Positions 32,185 to 40,541 of a stretch of DNA of 64,000 nucleotides are shown here, piece after piece (position 1 is the stretch's first letter; every line of letters starts with the position of its first letter). The stretch comes from Gaiellasilicea sp963850995. Its GTDB lineage: Bacteria; Actinomycetota; Thermoleophilia; Gaiellales; Gaiellaceae. The DNA is taken from contig CAWKNQ010000026.1 in assembly GCA_963850995.1 (NCBI GenBank), positions 62,001-126,000 on the forward strand, in the 5' to 3' direction. The position numbers and the translations under genes were made by a program. The notes below the pieces were generated by a model. It did not search any database. It saw nothing but the letters and a program-made list of their open reading frames with translations, and was not told where the DNA came from.

Positions 32185-32892
32185 TTAGGCGGCGGGAGCG
32201 GTCGTCCGCTCGGGCCCGACCTTGTAGCCGACGCCCCAGACGGTCACGATCGGCGACGCCTCGCCGAGCTTGCGGCGCAGCTGCCGCACGTGCACGTCGA
32301 CGGTGCGCGTATCCCCGGCGAACGTGTACCCCCAGACGCGCTCGAGCAGCTGGTCGCGCGTGAGGACGAGACCCCGGTGGTCGAGCAGCTCCCAGAGGAG
32401 GTCGAACTCCTTCGGCGCGAGCTGGATCTCGTCGTCGCCGACCTTGACTTCGCGGCGACCGGCGTTGATGACGAGCTCGCCGTGGCGCAGCTCCTCCTCG
32501 ACGTCGCGGCGGCGCTCCGGCGCCGAGCGCCGGAGGACGCTCTTGACCCGCGCGACGAGCTCGCGCGGGTTGAACGGCTTCGTCAGGTAGTCGTCTGCGC
32601 CGACCTCGAGGCCGATGATCTTGTCGACGTCCTCGTCTCGGGCGGTGAGCATCAGAATCGGCACGTCCGAGGTCTTGCGCACCCGCCGGCAGATCTCGAT
32701 CCCGTCGATGTCGGGGAGCATCAGGTCGAGGATGATCAGCGCGGGCTGCTCGGCCGCGACCTGCGTCAGCGCAGCGCTCCCGGTGCTGACGGCACGCACC
32801 TCGTAGCCGGCGTTCTTCAGGTAGAGGGAGACGAACGACGCGATCGACGCCTCGTCCTCGACGACCAGAATCGTTTGCGCGCCCGCCGCCAT
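32185..32892 (-). CDS. OmpR-family response regulator
   Basis: A 235-residue regulator with an intact receiver: the acidic pair in LVVEDEASIAS, phosphorylated Asp in LIILDLMLPDIDG, Thr in ILMLTARDED and Lys in YLTKPFNPREL. The C-terminal winged helix reads KEFDLLWELLDHRG, RTVDVHVRQLRRKLGE and VWGVGYKVG. It is surely the partner of the kinase just downstream. Its ATG overlaps the stop of a secreted-protein gene in ATGA, so all three are made from one message. A direct and an inverted repeat upstream of the operon (33436-33487) are candidate binding sites. Confidence 0.95.
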   Translation of the reverse strand: MAAGAQTILVVEDEASIASFVSLYLKNAGYEVRAVSTGSAALTQVAAEQPALIILDLMLPDIDGIEICRRVRKTSDVPILMLTARDEDVDKIIGLEVGADDYLTKPFNPRELVARVKSVLRRSAPERRRDVEEELRHGELVINAGRREVKVGDDEIQLAPKEFDLLWELLDHRGLVLTRDQLLERVWGYTFAGDTRTVDVHVRQLRRKLGEASPIVTVWGVGYKVGPERTTAPAA

Positions 32893-33422
32893 CAGCCCGA
32901 AGTGAAGCGGATGACGTTCTTCTCAGGCGTGCCGAGCGCGAAGCGGCGCTCGAGCTCGGGCAGCGGATCGCAGCTCGTCCGCTCCCGGATGCTGCTGCAG
33001 TCGTCTCCGTCGATCGAGTACACACCCGGATCCACAGTCGCGAGCTCGGCGCGGAGGCTCGCCCAACCCCGGCCGACGGCGGAGAGGTCGATGCCGCGGC
33101 CGGTGATCACGATCCGGTAGCGGCCGCCGATGACGCGGAAGCGCATCCCGGTGCCCGAATAGCGGATGCCGGTCTCGCCCACGAGCCGGACGGGCTGGTC
33201 GTCGCCCCAGACAACCGGCAGGTTGGCGTCCTCGGGCGTCAGGTCCCAGATGGTGACCGTGCCGCTCACGAGGCGGCCGATCACGGCGCCGCGAGCGTCG
33301 ATCGAGACCTTGCCGCGGCCGGCCTCGACGGAGAGCGTGCCTTCGCCGGCGCTCGGCGCGGCCGCACCGGCGACCGGAAGGCTGAGCGCGAGCAGGGTGA
33401 GGAGGACCAGGGTCTTGCGCAT
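32892..33422 (-). CDS. Secreted protein of unknown function, first gene of a two-component operon
   Basis: A 176-residue protein with a clean signal peptide (KTLVLLTLLALSLPVAGAAA). The mature part looks all-beta (GTLSVEAGRGKVSIDARGAV, IGRLVSGTVTIWD, GMRFRVIGGRYRIVITGRG), followed by a short C-terminal segment with two Cys (DDCSSIRERTSCDP) that may form a disulfide. I do not recognise the family. Because it is translationally coupled to a response regulator and a membrane kinase, it may act as a sensor partner or be the system's output. Neither is shown by the sequence. Confidence 0.8.
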   Translation of the reverse strand: MRKTLVLLTLLALSLPVAGAAAPSAGEGTLSVEAGRGKVSIDARGAVIGRLVSGTVTIWDLTPEDANLPVVWGDDQPVRLVGETGIRYSGTGMRFRVIGGRYRIVITGRGIDLSAVGRGWASLRAELATVDPGVYSIDGDDCSSIRERTSCDPLPELERRFALGTPEKNVIRFTSG

Positions 33423-33435
33423 CAAGTCCGCAGTA

Positions 33436-33487
33436 TCGGCACAGCCGCGTGTGCCGAGGGTCAGGTGCATGTAAGGGAAGTGTATGT
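33436..33487. promoter_or_regulatory. Perfect inverted repeat and direct repeats upstream of the two-component operon
   Basis: The 101-base divergent region between the secreted-protein gene and an antiporter holds TCGGCACA (33436-33443) and its exact inverse TGTGCCGA (33450-33457), six bases apart. Next to it, GTGCATGT (33465-33472) and GTGTATGT (33480-33487) form a direct repeat at 15-base spacing. Direct repeats suit OmpR-type regulators; the inverted repeat could be a separate operator or a hairpin in the leader. Function is inferred from position. Confidence 0.4.
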
Positions 33488-33523
33488 GCGGCCTAGCCGC
33501 CGGGCCAGCCGTAGATTCCACCC

Positions 33524-34726
33524 ATGAACGAGATCGCGGACTTCGGCGAGATCATCCTCGTCGTCGCGTCGGGGTTCATGCTTGCCCTCTTCGGCCGGAC
33601 GCTGACGGAGCGGTTCGCGATCCCGAGCGCGGCGCTCTTCCTCCTCGCAGCGGCGGCCGTGTCGGACATCGTCCCGAGCTTCGGCGACGCGATCTCATTC
33701 GTCACGGTGGAGCGGATCGGCGTCCTCGCCTTGATCGTGATCCTGCTCGAGGGCGGCATGCGGATCGGCTGGCACCGGGCCCGCGTCGCGCTCGTCCCAA
33801 TCGTCTCGCTCGGCGTGCTCGGCACGTTCGCGACGGCCGCGCTCGTCGCCGCCGCGGCGCACTGGCTGCTCGGCTTCTCATGGATCACGAGCGGGCTGCT
33901 CGGAGCCGCGCTGGCTCCCACCGATCCTGCGGTCACCTTCTCGGTCCTCGGCGGCCGTGAGGTCCGCGGTCGCACCGGCACGATCCTTCAGGGGGAATCG
34001 GGAGCGAACGATCCGGTCGGGATCGCGCTGATGATCGGAATGATCGAGCTCGCCACCAGCGACGACGGCAGCTTCTGGACGGTGGTGCGCGAGTTCGCCG
34101 TCGAGATGACGGGCGGTGCGGTCGTCGGCGTCCTCGGTGCGGTGGCGCTCTTGCCGCTGATGCGCCGCGCCAGGCTGCCTGAAACGTCGCTCTATCCGCT
34201 GCAGGTGCTCGCGGCGGCCGGGGTGATCTACGGGGCGGCCACGCTCGTGCACGGGTCAGGCTTCCTGGCTGTCTTCCTCACTGGGCTCCTGATCGGAGAC
34301 GCAGACGCGCCGCACCAGGAGGAGACCGAGGGCTTCCTCTCCTCCCTCGCGAGCCTCGCCGAGATCACCGCCTTCGTCGCCTTCGGCCTGACGGTCGACC
34401 TCACCGACGTTCTCTCGAGCGGCGACTGGCTCGACGGCCTCGTGCTCGCGGTCGTGCTCGGCCTGCTCGTCCGGCCCCTGGTCGTCGTCGCCCTCCTCCT
34501 ACCGGTGCGGTTGACGTGGGGTGAGCGGCTCTTCGTCGCCTGGAGCGGTCTGAAGGGCGCCGTGCCGATCCTGCTCGCGGCGCTCGCCGTGATCGCGGCG
34601 GTCGACGACGGCCCCCAGATCTACGACATCGTCTTCGTCGTGGTGCTCTTCTCGGTCGTCGTCCAGGGCACGCTGCTGCCGACGGTCGCGGCGCGCCTGC
34701 GCGTGCCGCTGTACCGGGTGGAGTGA
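33524..34726 (+). CDS. CPA1-type cation/proton antiporter
   Basis: A 400-residue membrane protein with about 12 helices and no cytoplasmic regulatory domain. Hallmarks are LLEGGMRIGWHRA, the discontinuous-helix motif LAPTDPAVTFSVLG, and the ion-site region ILQGESGANDPVGIALM with its N-D pair. It resembles the transport part of the antiporter at 12529 but is not a close copy and lacks the RCK_C tail. The ion (Na+ or K+) cannot be read. It is divergent from the two-component operon and could be one of its targets. Confidence 0.88.
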   Translation: MNEIADFGEIILVVASGFMLALFGRTLTERFAIPSAALFLLAAAAVSDIVPSFGDAISFVTVERIGVLALIVILLEGGMRIGWHRARVALVPIVSLGVLGTFATAALVAAAAHWLLGFSWITSGLLGAALAPTDPAVTFSVLGGREVRGRTGTILQGESGANDPVGIALMIGMIELATSDDGSFWTVVREFAVEMTGGAVVGVLGAVALLPLMRRARLPETSLYPLQVLAAAGVIYGAATLVHGSGFLAVFLTGLLIGDADAPHQEETEGFLSSLASLAEITAFVAFGLTVDLTDVLSSGDWLDGLVLAVVLGLLVRPLVVVALLLPVRLTWGERLFVAWSGLKGAVPILLAALAVIAAVDDGPQIYDIVFVVVLFSVVVQGTLLPTVAARLRVPLYRVE

Positions 34727-34727
34727 C

Positions 34728-35586
34728 CTACTTTCCGTAGGTGTAGAAGCCGCGGCCCGACTTCCGCCCGAGCAGGCCGGCATTGCGCATCGCGACGAGG
34801 CGCGCGCGGCGGTGCCATGCGGGCTTCACGCGTCTTCTCGTACAGCGCCTCGGACGCGTGCACGTGCACGTCGATCCCGACGAGGTCGACGAGCGTGCAG
34901 GGCCCCATCGGCCAGCCGGCGCCGTTGCGCATCCCGGTGTCGAGGTCCTCCGGCGTCACGCGCGCTTCGTCGAGGACGCGGATGCAGTCGTTCAGGAGCG
35001 GGATCAGCACGCGATTGACCACGAAGCCGGGCGTGTCGTGACAGCGGATCGGCGTCTTCCCGATCCGCTCGCCGAATGCGTAGGCAGTCTCGAACGGCTC
35101 GTCCGCAGTCAGCTCGGCGCGGACGATCTCGACCAACGGCATCAGCGGGGCCGGATTGAAGAAGTGCATGCCGACAACACGCTCGGGCCGGGTCGTCGCG
35201 GCGGCGATCTCGGTCACGGAGAGCGCGGACGTGTTCGTCGCGAGCACCGCCTCGGGCCGGCAGATCCGGTCGAGCTCGGCGAAGAGCTCCTGCTTCGGCT
35301 CGAGCTCTTCGACGATCGCCTCGATCACGAGGTCGCAGTCGGCGAAGTCGTCCAGCTCGGTCGTCAGCGTGAGCCGATCGACGGCCTCGTCGCGCGCCGC
35401 CTGCTCCAGCTGCCCCTTCTCCACCTTGCGGGTGAGGAAGTGCGCGATCCTCGACTGCGCCTGCTCGCCGAGCTCCAGGCTGATCTCACGGCCAACGGTG
35501 TCGACCCCTGCCTCGACGCAGAGCTGCGCGATCCCGGCGCCCATGGCACCGAGGCCGACCACGCCGACTTTCCGCACCTCCGCCAC
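34728..35586 (-). CDS. 3-hydroxyacyl-CoA dehydrogenase, one frameshift near the 3' end
   Basis: An NAD-dependent enzyme of the HBD/PaaH type that oxidises 3-hydroxyacyl-CoA in fatty acid or butanoate metabolism. The Rossmann motif is VGVVGLGAMGAGIAQL. The catalytic His is in VVGMHFFNPAPLMPLVEIV, with the supporting NTSALSV before it and TPGFVVNRVLIPLLN after. The frame breaks near 34813, just after ALYEKTREAR. In the next frame the expected ending follows (RLVAMRNAGLLGRKSGRGFY) and stops at 34728. Restoring the frame gives about 285 residues, the normal length. A single extra base in a CG-repetitive stretch is the likely cause. It probably works with the thiolase at 35740. Confidence 0.88.
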
Positions 35587-35604
35587 GGCGGCGGATGCTA
35601 GCGA

Positions 35605-35721
35605 CTAACCGGTGCGGCGCCACCGGCGTACGTTCTCCACCTCGTCGAGGCGGGAATCGACGCCGTAGCGGAGGGCCAGCGGCCCGACCGCGAGGATGAA
35701 GAGCAGCACGAGCAGCTCCAT
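35605..35721 (-). CDS. 38-residue single-helix membrane protein
   Basis: A short open frame from ATG 35721 to TAG 35605 between the thiolase and the dehydrogenase genes on the same strand. It encodes one hydrophobic helix (MELLVLLFILAVGPLALRYG) followed by a charged tail (VDSRLDEVENVRRWRR). A membrane helix plus 'DSR' tail is a pattern I have seen in other small actinobacterial proteins, though I cannot name a family. No strong ribosome-binding site is visible. The dehydrogenase follows 18 bases later, so the gene may be part of that transcript. Confidence 0.55.
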   Translation of the reverse strand: MELLVLLFILAVGPLALRYGVDSRLDEVENVRRWRRTG

Positions 35722-35739
35722 GTCGCAAATGCTACAGGG

Positions 35740-36891
35740 CTAGATGCGCTCTATGACGGCGGCGATCGCCTGGCCGAAGCCGATGCACATGCAGGCGATC
35801 CCGTAGCGCGCCTCGCGCCGCTCGAGCTCGTTCAGGAGCGTCGCCGTGACGCGGGCGCCGGTCGCGCCGAGTGGATGGCCGAGCGAGATCCCGCCGCCGT
35901 TCGGGTTGATGTCGGCGAAGCGGTCCTCGAGGCCCGCGTCGTGTGCGAACTGGAGCACAACCGAAGCAAACGCCTCGTTCACCTCGATCACCGAGATGTC
36001 GTCCCAGCCGAGCCCGGCCTTCTCGAGCGCCTTGCGGCACGCCTCCGGGTTGCCGTGGAGCATCCGGTACGGGTCGACCCCGGAGAGCCCGAACGAGACG
36101 AAGCGCGCGCGCGGCTCGAGCCCGAGCCGGGTCGCGGCAGCCTCGCTCGTGACGAGCACGGCGGCGGCGCCGTCGACGATCTGGCTCGAGTTCCCCGCCG
36201 TGACGACGCCGTCGGGCAGGAAGGCCGGCTGGAGCGAGGCGAGCTTCTCGGCGGACGTGTCGCGCCGCGGCGCCTCGTCGACCGCGAAGAGCACGGCCGC
36301 GCCCGCAGCCGAGACCTCCACCGGGACGATCTCGTTCTCGAAGCGGCCTTCGTCGATCGCCGCGATCGCGCGGCGGTGGGACTCGAGCGAGTAGTCGTCC
36401 AGCGCCTCGCGGGAGAGATTCCACTCGGAGGCGAGCGCCTCGGCCGAGATCCCCTGCGGGACGATCTGCCAGCGCTCGTGCAGCTTGTCTGAGAGGTCGC
36501 CGCCGTTCGAGCCCATCGGCACGCGCGACATCATCTCGACGCCCGCAGAGACGACGACGTCGAGCTGACCGGCCCAGACCGCCGCAGCGGCGTTGAAGTT
36601 GGTCTGCAGCGACGAGCCGCACTGCCGGTCGACCGTGGTGCCGCAGACCGTCTCGGGCCAGCCGGCGACCATCGGAGCCATCCGGCCGATGTTCCAGCCC
36701 TGCTCGCCGATCTGCGTCACGCAGCCCATCTGGATGTCCTCGACCTCGGCCGGGTCGAGGTCGTGACGGGCGACGAGCCCGTTCAGCACCTGTGCCGCGA
36801 GCTCGTCGCCGCGGGTGCCCGCGAGGGAGCCGTTCCGCTTCCCGATCGGGCTGCGGACCGCGTCGACGATGTAGGCGTCGCTGCGCGTCAT
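35740..36891 (-). CDS. Acetyl-CoA acetyltransferase (thiolase)
   Basis: A 383-residue thiolase-fold enzyme that joins or splits acyl-CoA units. The nucleophile Cys is in TVDRQCGSSLQTN (about residue 90). The His of NEAF (VIEVNEAFAS) and of NGGGISLGHPLGATGARV, and the second Cys in GIACMCIGFGQA, complete the active site. Length and motifs are normal. The ATG at 36891 fits the family start; a longer frame overlaps the divergent dehydrogenase gene. With the neighbouring 3-hydroxyacyl-CoA dehydrogenase it would handle the last two steps of beta-oxidation or the reverse. Confidence 0.94.
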   Translation of the reverse strand: MTRSDAYIVDAVRSPIGKRNGSLAGTRGDELAAQVLNGLVARHDLDPAEVEDIQMGCVTQIGEQGWNIGRMAPMVAGWPETVCGTTVDRQCGSSLQTNFNAAAAVWAGQLDVVVSAGVEMMSRVPMGSNGGDLSDKLHERWQIVPQGISAEALASEWNLSREALDDYSLESHRRAIAAIDEGRFENEIVPVEVSAAGAAVLFAVDEAPRRDTSAEKLASLQPAFLPDGVVTAGNSSQIVDGAAAVLVTSEAAATRLGLEPRARFVSFGLSGVDPYRMLHGNPEACRKALEKAGLGWDDISVIEVNEAFASVVLQFAHDAGLEDRFADINPNGGGISLGHPLGATGARVTATLLNELERREARYGIACMCIGFGQAIAAVIERI

Positions 36892-36923
36892 GACGCGAAT
36901 GTAGCGCGTAGGCTGCGGGCGAG

Positions 36924-38734
36924 GTGCGCACGCTCGCCGCCGCCGTGCTCGTCGCCGCCGCCGGACTCGCCGCCGCCGCTCCCGCGGGCGCTGCGCCGCA
37001 GCTCGTCCGGATCGCCACGGCCGCACAGCCGGTCTACGTCACCGCCGCCCCCGGCGACCCGACGGGTCTCTACGTGGTCGAGAAAGCGGGCAGTGTCCGC
37101 GTCCTTCGCGACGGCGTCCTCCAGCCGGAGCCGTTCCTGCAGCTTCAGGGCCTCTTCGCAGACGGCGAGGGCGGCCTGCTCTCGATCGCGTTCGCGCCGG
37201 ACTACGCGGCCTCCGGTCTCCTCTACACGTATGCGAGCACCGCGAACGCGAGCGGCGCGCCCATGGACATCGAGATCGCCGAGTACCGGCGCTCCGCGGC
37301 CGATCCGGGTCGCGCCGACCCGGCCAGCCGACGGCTCCTCCTGCGCATCCCGCATCCGGGCCAGACGAACCACTGGGGTGGCCAGTTGCAGTTCGGCCCC
37401 GACGGCTTCCTCTACGCGGGCACCGGGGACGGCGGCGGCGGCAACGACCCGGGCGAGAACGCCGAGAACCTCGGCAGCCTGCTCGGCAAGCTGCTCCGCA
37501 TCGACCCGCGCGCCGGCGCTCCGTATGCGATCCCGCCGGGCAACCCGTTCGCCGGCGTCACCGGCGCACGCCCTGAGATCTGGGCCTACGGCCTGCGCAA
37601 CCCCTGGCGCTTCTCGTTCGACCGCGTGACCGGGGACCTCGTGCTCGCCGACGTCGGCCAGAACGCCTGGGAGGAAGTCGACTTCGCGCCGCGCGGCACC
37701 GGTGCAGGTGCCTTCTACGGGTGGGACGCGTTCGAGGGAACCGCACGGATCGCCTCGGAGCCGCTGCCGGCGGCCGCACACACGCTGCCAGTGCTCGTGC
37801 GGCCGCACTCGGAGGGTGACTGCTCGATCACGGGCGGCTACGTCGTCCGCGCACCCGACCTTCCCTCGCTTGCCGGCCGGTATGTGCACGCCGACTTCTG
37901 CGTCGGCTCGGTCCGGTCGGCGCTGCTGCAGCCGGGCTCTGCGCAGGGTGATGCCCCGACCGGCGTCACGCTCGCCAATCCGTCGAGCTTCGGCGAGGAT
38001 CTGGAGGGCTGCGTCTACGTCGTCTCGCTGCAGGGCGGCGTCTTCCGCCTCACCGAGAGCCCCGCGCCCGTCGTGCCCTGCCGCGCCGCGGCGCGCCCCG
38101 CCGACGCCGACGCCCGACACCGACGCCCACACCCACGCCGACGCCCACGCCCGCGCCGTCACCACAGCCGGCGTCGTCTCCCGACCCGGCGCCCGCGGCC
38201 GCCGACACGACGCCGCCCGAGACGACGGTCGAGCGCGGCCCGGGAGCGCGGACGACGAACCGGCGCGTGACGATCGTCGCGAGGGCGTCGGAGCAGGGAC
38301 GCTTCGAGTGCAGCCTCGACGGCGGCGCGTTCGTTGCCTGCGCGATGCCGTTCACGACACCGCCGCTCGCAGAAGGCCCGCACCGCCTCGCGCTTCGCGC
38401 CGTCGACGCGGCGGGGAACGCCGAGCCTCAGCCGGCGTCGTGGGCCTGGCGGGTCGATCTGAACCCGCTGCGCCGTTGGGACACGGAGGTGCTACTGACC
38501 CGGCTGGCGCGCGCGATGCGCTCGGGGCTTCGCATCCGTGCCGTGCTCGAGCCACACGCTTCTGGCCCGATCTCGGTGCAGCTCAGGACGGCTCGCGGCC
38601 GGCTGCTGGCAGCCGACTCCGCCCGCGCGGGAGCACGCGTCCGCATCGACCTCGGCCGTGCCCGCGCGCTGCGACCGCTCGCGATCACGGCCCGCTTCGG
38701 CGGCGTCTCGCTCACGCGCCGAGTCGGGCGCTAG
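36924..38734 (+). CDS. PQQ-dependent sugar dehydrogenase-like secreted protein with C-terminal Ig-like extension, one frameshift
   Basis: A soluble aldose sugar dehydrogenase-type beta-propeller behind a signal peptide (LAAAVLVAAAGLAAAAPAGAA). Propeller motifs include DGEGGLLSIAFAPDYAASG, HPGQTNHWGGQLQFGPDG, YAGTGDGGGGNDPG, WAYGLRNPWRFSFD and DVGQNAWEEVDF, which match the family's catalytic His and PQQ-contact region. After about residue 390 the frame changes within a C/G-repetitive stretch (about 38090-38110). The following frame reads PTPTPTPTPAPSPQP, a Pro-Thr linker, then FECSLDGGAF and ALRAVDAAGNAEPQP, typical of Ig-like repeats, and ends at 38734. The frame break could be sequence error or slippage in the repeat. 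The PQQ cofactor is a family inference. Confidence 0.85.
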
Positions 38735-38809
38735 CCTCGAGTGGGTCGAGGTCGTCGTGCTCGACCTCTGATCCCGAGAGGCGCCGAACCGGCAAGTACA
38801 CTCGCCGCC

Positions 38810-39223
38810 GTGGGCATGCTGCAACGGGTCCTGCGGAGGAAGCCGGCGGCCGACGACGAGGCCACTCCCCCTCCCGCGCCGAAACGCCGCCGCCACGCGC
38901 CGCCGCCGAGCGAGCTCCGGCGCGAGCGGCACGCCCTGCTGCGGCTGCGCGAGCAGAAGCTCCGCGATCTCGGCGGGCTTTCCCTGGAGATGTACCGGCG
39001 CGACCGCTTCCGCGAGGACCTGCTGCTCGAGCGCTGCGCCGAGCTGATCGGGCTCGAAGCGAGGATCCACGAGCTCGACGTCCTCCTCGGCTCCGCGCGG
39101 CCGACGTCCGGCGCGCCCGGGCCGGCCCGCTGCGAATGCGGCGCGCCGCTGCTCTGGGGGTCGCGCTTCTGCGCGAACTGCGGCCGACCGAGCGCTTCGC
39201 GCGCGGCCGGGGGAGCGCGGTGA
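38810..39223 (+). CDS. Coiled-coil protein with C-terminal zinc ribbon
   Basis: A 137-residue protein. The middle (about 40-100) is helical and charged (ELRRERHALLRLREQKLRDL, DLLLERCAELIGLEARIHEL). The C-terminus is a four-Cys zinc ribbon: RCECGAPLLWGS followed by RFCANCGRPS. No membrane segment is present. The start is GTG 38810 or ATG 38816. Its stop overlaps the next gene in GTGA, and that gene also carries a zinc ribbon, so the two may form a complex. I do not recognise a characterised homologue. Confidence 0.78.
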   Translation: MGMLQRVLRRKPAADDEATPPPAPKRRRHAPPPSELRRERHALLRLREQKLRDLGGLSLEMYRRDRFREDLLLERCAELIGLEARIHELDVLLGSARPTSGAPGPARCECGAPLLWGSRFCANCGRPSASRAAGGAR

Positions 39224-39891
39224 CGGAGCCTGACCGGCTCCGGTGCCAACGGTGCGGCGCAGCCGTCCTGGCAGACCAGGAGTACTGCCTCGAGTGCGGC
39301 GTCGTGCTCGGCGCACATCCCGGCGTCGTCGACCGCGCGTCTGCCCGCGTCGCCCGGCGGCACGCCTGGGCCGGCACCTGGATCCTCCCCGCCCTGCTCG
39401 GGCTGGTGGTGGCCGCGCTCGGGACCGCCGCCGCGATCGCGATCTCCGGCAGCGCGGCCTCACCGACCGCCGTGTCCGTGGCGACGGGAGGGAACCTCAC
39501 GGTCACCGAGACCGGCTCGACGCTGACGGCCCCGGAGCCGACCGCGCCGTCACAGACGACGAAGAGTCCCCCTGCCGCAGCCACGACCGCCACCCTGCCC
39601 GCGAACCCGGCGACGGTCACGTGGCCTCGCGGCCGGCGCGGCTGGACGATCGTGCTCATCTCGATGCCACAGGCGAACGGCCGCGCGGCCGCGGCCGACG
39701 AGGCAGCGGAGGCGCGTAGCGGCGGCCTGCGCCGCGTCGGCGTGCTCGACTCGTCCCGCTTCGCCAGCCTCCACCCCGGCTACTACGTCGTCTTCACCGG
39801 CGTCTTCGACTCGGAGGTCGAGGCCGCGAGCGCGCTGCAGCGGGCGCGCGCGGTCGTCCCCGGCGCCTATCCGCGCGAGATCGTTCCGTAG
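39220..39891 (+). CDS. Zinc-ribbon membrane protein with SPOR-like C-terminal domain
   Basis: A 223-residue, single-pass protein. An N-terminal zinc ribbon (LRCQRCGAAV and YCLECGVVL) lies in the cytoplasm, a helix at about 50-75 (TWILPALLGLVVAALGTAAA) crosses the membrane, and a Ser/Thr/Pro-rich linker at about 80-135 leads to an outer domain. That domain (RGWTIVLISMP, LDSSRFASLHPGYYVVFTGV, SEVEAASALQRAR) has the two repeat halves of a SPOR domain, which bind denuded glycan in peptidoglycan. A link between a cytoplasmic metal site and the cell wall is inferred. It is coupled by GTGA to the preceding zinc-ribbon gene. Confidence 0.78.
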   Translation: MTEPDRLRCQRCGAAVLADQEYCLECGVVLGAHPGVVDRASARVARRHAWAGTWILPALLGLVVAALGTAAAIAISGSAASPTAVSVATGGNLTVTETGSTLTAPEPTAPSQTTKSPPAAATTATLPANPATVTWPRGRRGWTIVLISMPQANGRAAAADEAAEARSGGLRRVGVLDSSRFASLHPGYYVVFTGVFDSEVEAASALQRARAVVPGAYPREIVP

Positions 39892-39989
39892 CCTCGAGGT
39901 GTGAGTTTCGCCGCGAGTGGGCACACGCGCCCTTAACGGGGCGAATCCCCGGGCGCGCCCCCAAGCTCTGCCTACTTTTGTAACCGACT

Positions 39990-40018
39990 TTGTAACACGG
40001 CCCGGTTGTCCGTATACT
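39990..40018 (+). promoter_or_regulatory. Probable sigma-70-type promoter
   Basis: TTGTAA (39990-39995) and TATACT (40013-40018) are separated by 17 bases, an almost ideal -35/-10 pair, set in an A/T-richer patch of otherwise GC-rich DNA. Transcription would start near 40025, about 55 bases before the ATG at 40079. The remainder of the 187-base gap from 39892 holds G/C-rich runs but nothing else I can identify. Confidence 0.65.
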
Positions 40019-40078
40019 CGGGGTCGACCAGTCCGGCCAGAACGATTTTCGGCCTGCTTACGGGACGAACAGGGAGCC

Positions 40079-40540
40079 ATGACCGTTCAGATGGAAGCCC
40101 AGCTGCTGCAGCTGCAGACGTGCATGTATCAGTATTCGCGCGCGATCTACCGCTCGATCAAGGACCTGATCGACCCCTACGCGAAGCCGGCCGTGCAGCT
40201 CGAGTCGCGGCGCGCCGTGCTCGAGCAGTGCGAGCAGACGATGGAGCGGCTCGCCGCCGACCCGCACTACTTCGCGAAGCCGGACCGGGCGCTCTTCCAG
40301 GACATCCGCCGCTTCTTCCCGATCACCGTCCAGGCCCAGGTCGCCTGGGCCGTGAAGGAGGGCGTCGCCGCCGCGGTCGGCTTCATCGAGGAGCAGCTCG
40401 AGGCCGGGGCGCTCGACGGGGGCGTCGCCCGCTGCCGCGCGACGACGCGCAAGGGCAAGCCGTGCCAGCGCACGCCGCTGCCCGAGCGCGACTACTGCCC
40501 CTCGCACCAGCACCTAGAACGTTCTCTCGCGGCTGCCTGA
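40079..40540 (+). CDS. Conserved-looking protein with C-terminal Cys/His cluster, unknown function
   Basis: A 153-residue protein. Residues 1-110 are helical (QLLQLQTCMYQYSRAIYRSI, VQLESRRAVLEQCEQTMERL) with no known motif. The C-terminus has a compact C-X9-C-X9-C-X3-H pattern (RCRATTRKGKPCQRTPL, then DYCPSHQ), resembling small zinc-binding motifs found at protein ends in phage and actinobacterial proteins. ATG 40079 follows AGGGA and lies behind a strong promoter (39990-40018). It ends one base before a possible start of the WYL regulator gene, so the two are probably co-transcribed and may work together. Confidence 0.75.
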   Translation: MTVQMEAQLLQLQTCMYQYSRAIYRSIKDLIDPYAKPAVQLESRRAVLEQCEQTMERLAADPHYFAKPDRALFQDIRRFFPITVQAQVAWAVKEGVAAAVGFIEEQLEAGALDGGVARCRATTRKGKPCQRTPLPERDYCPSHQHLERSLAAA

Positions 40541-40541
40541 G

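Noticed and set aside
12529..34726. The two cation/proton antiporters (12529 and 33524) as a recent duplication
   Set aside because: They share only family motifs. One has an RCK_C tail, and their sequences around the ion site differ (ESGGNDPMAIAL and ESGANDPVGIAL), so they are separate members of the superfamily.
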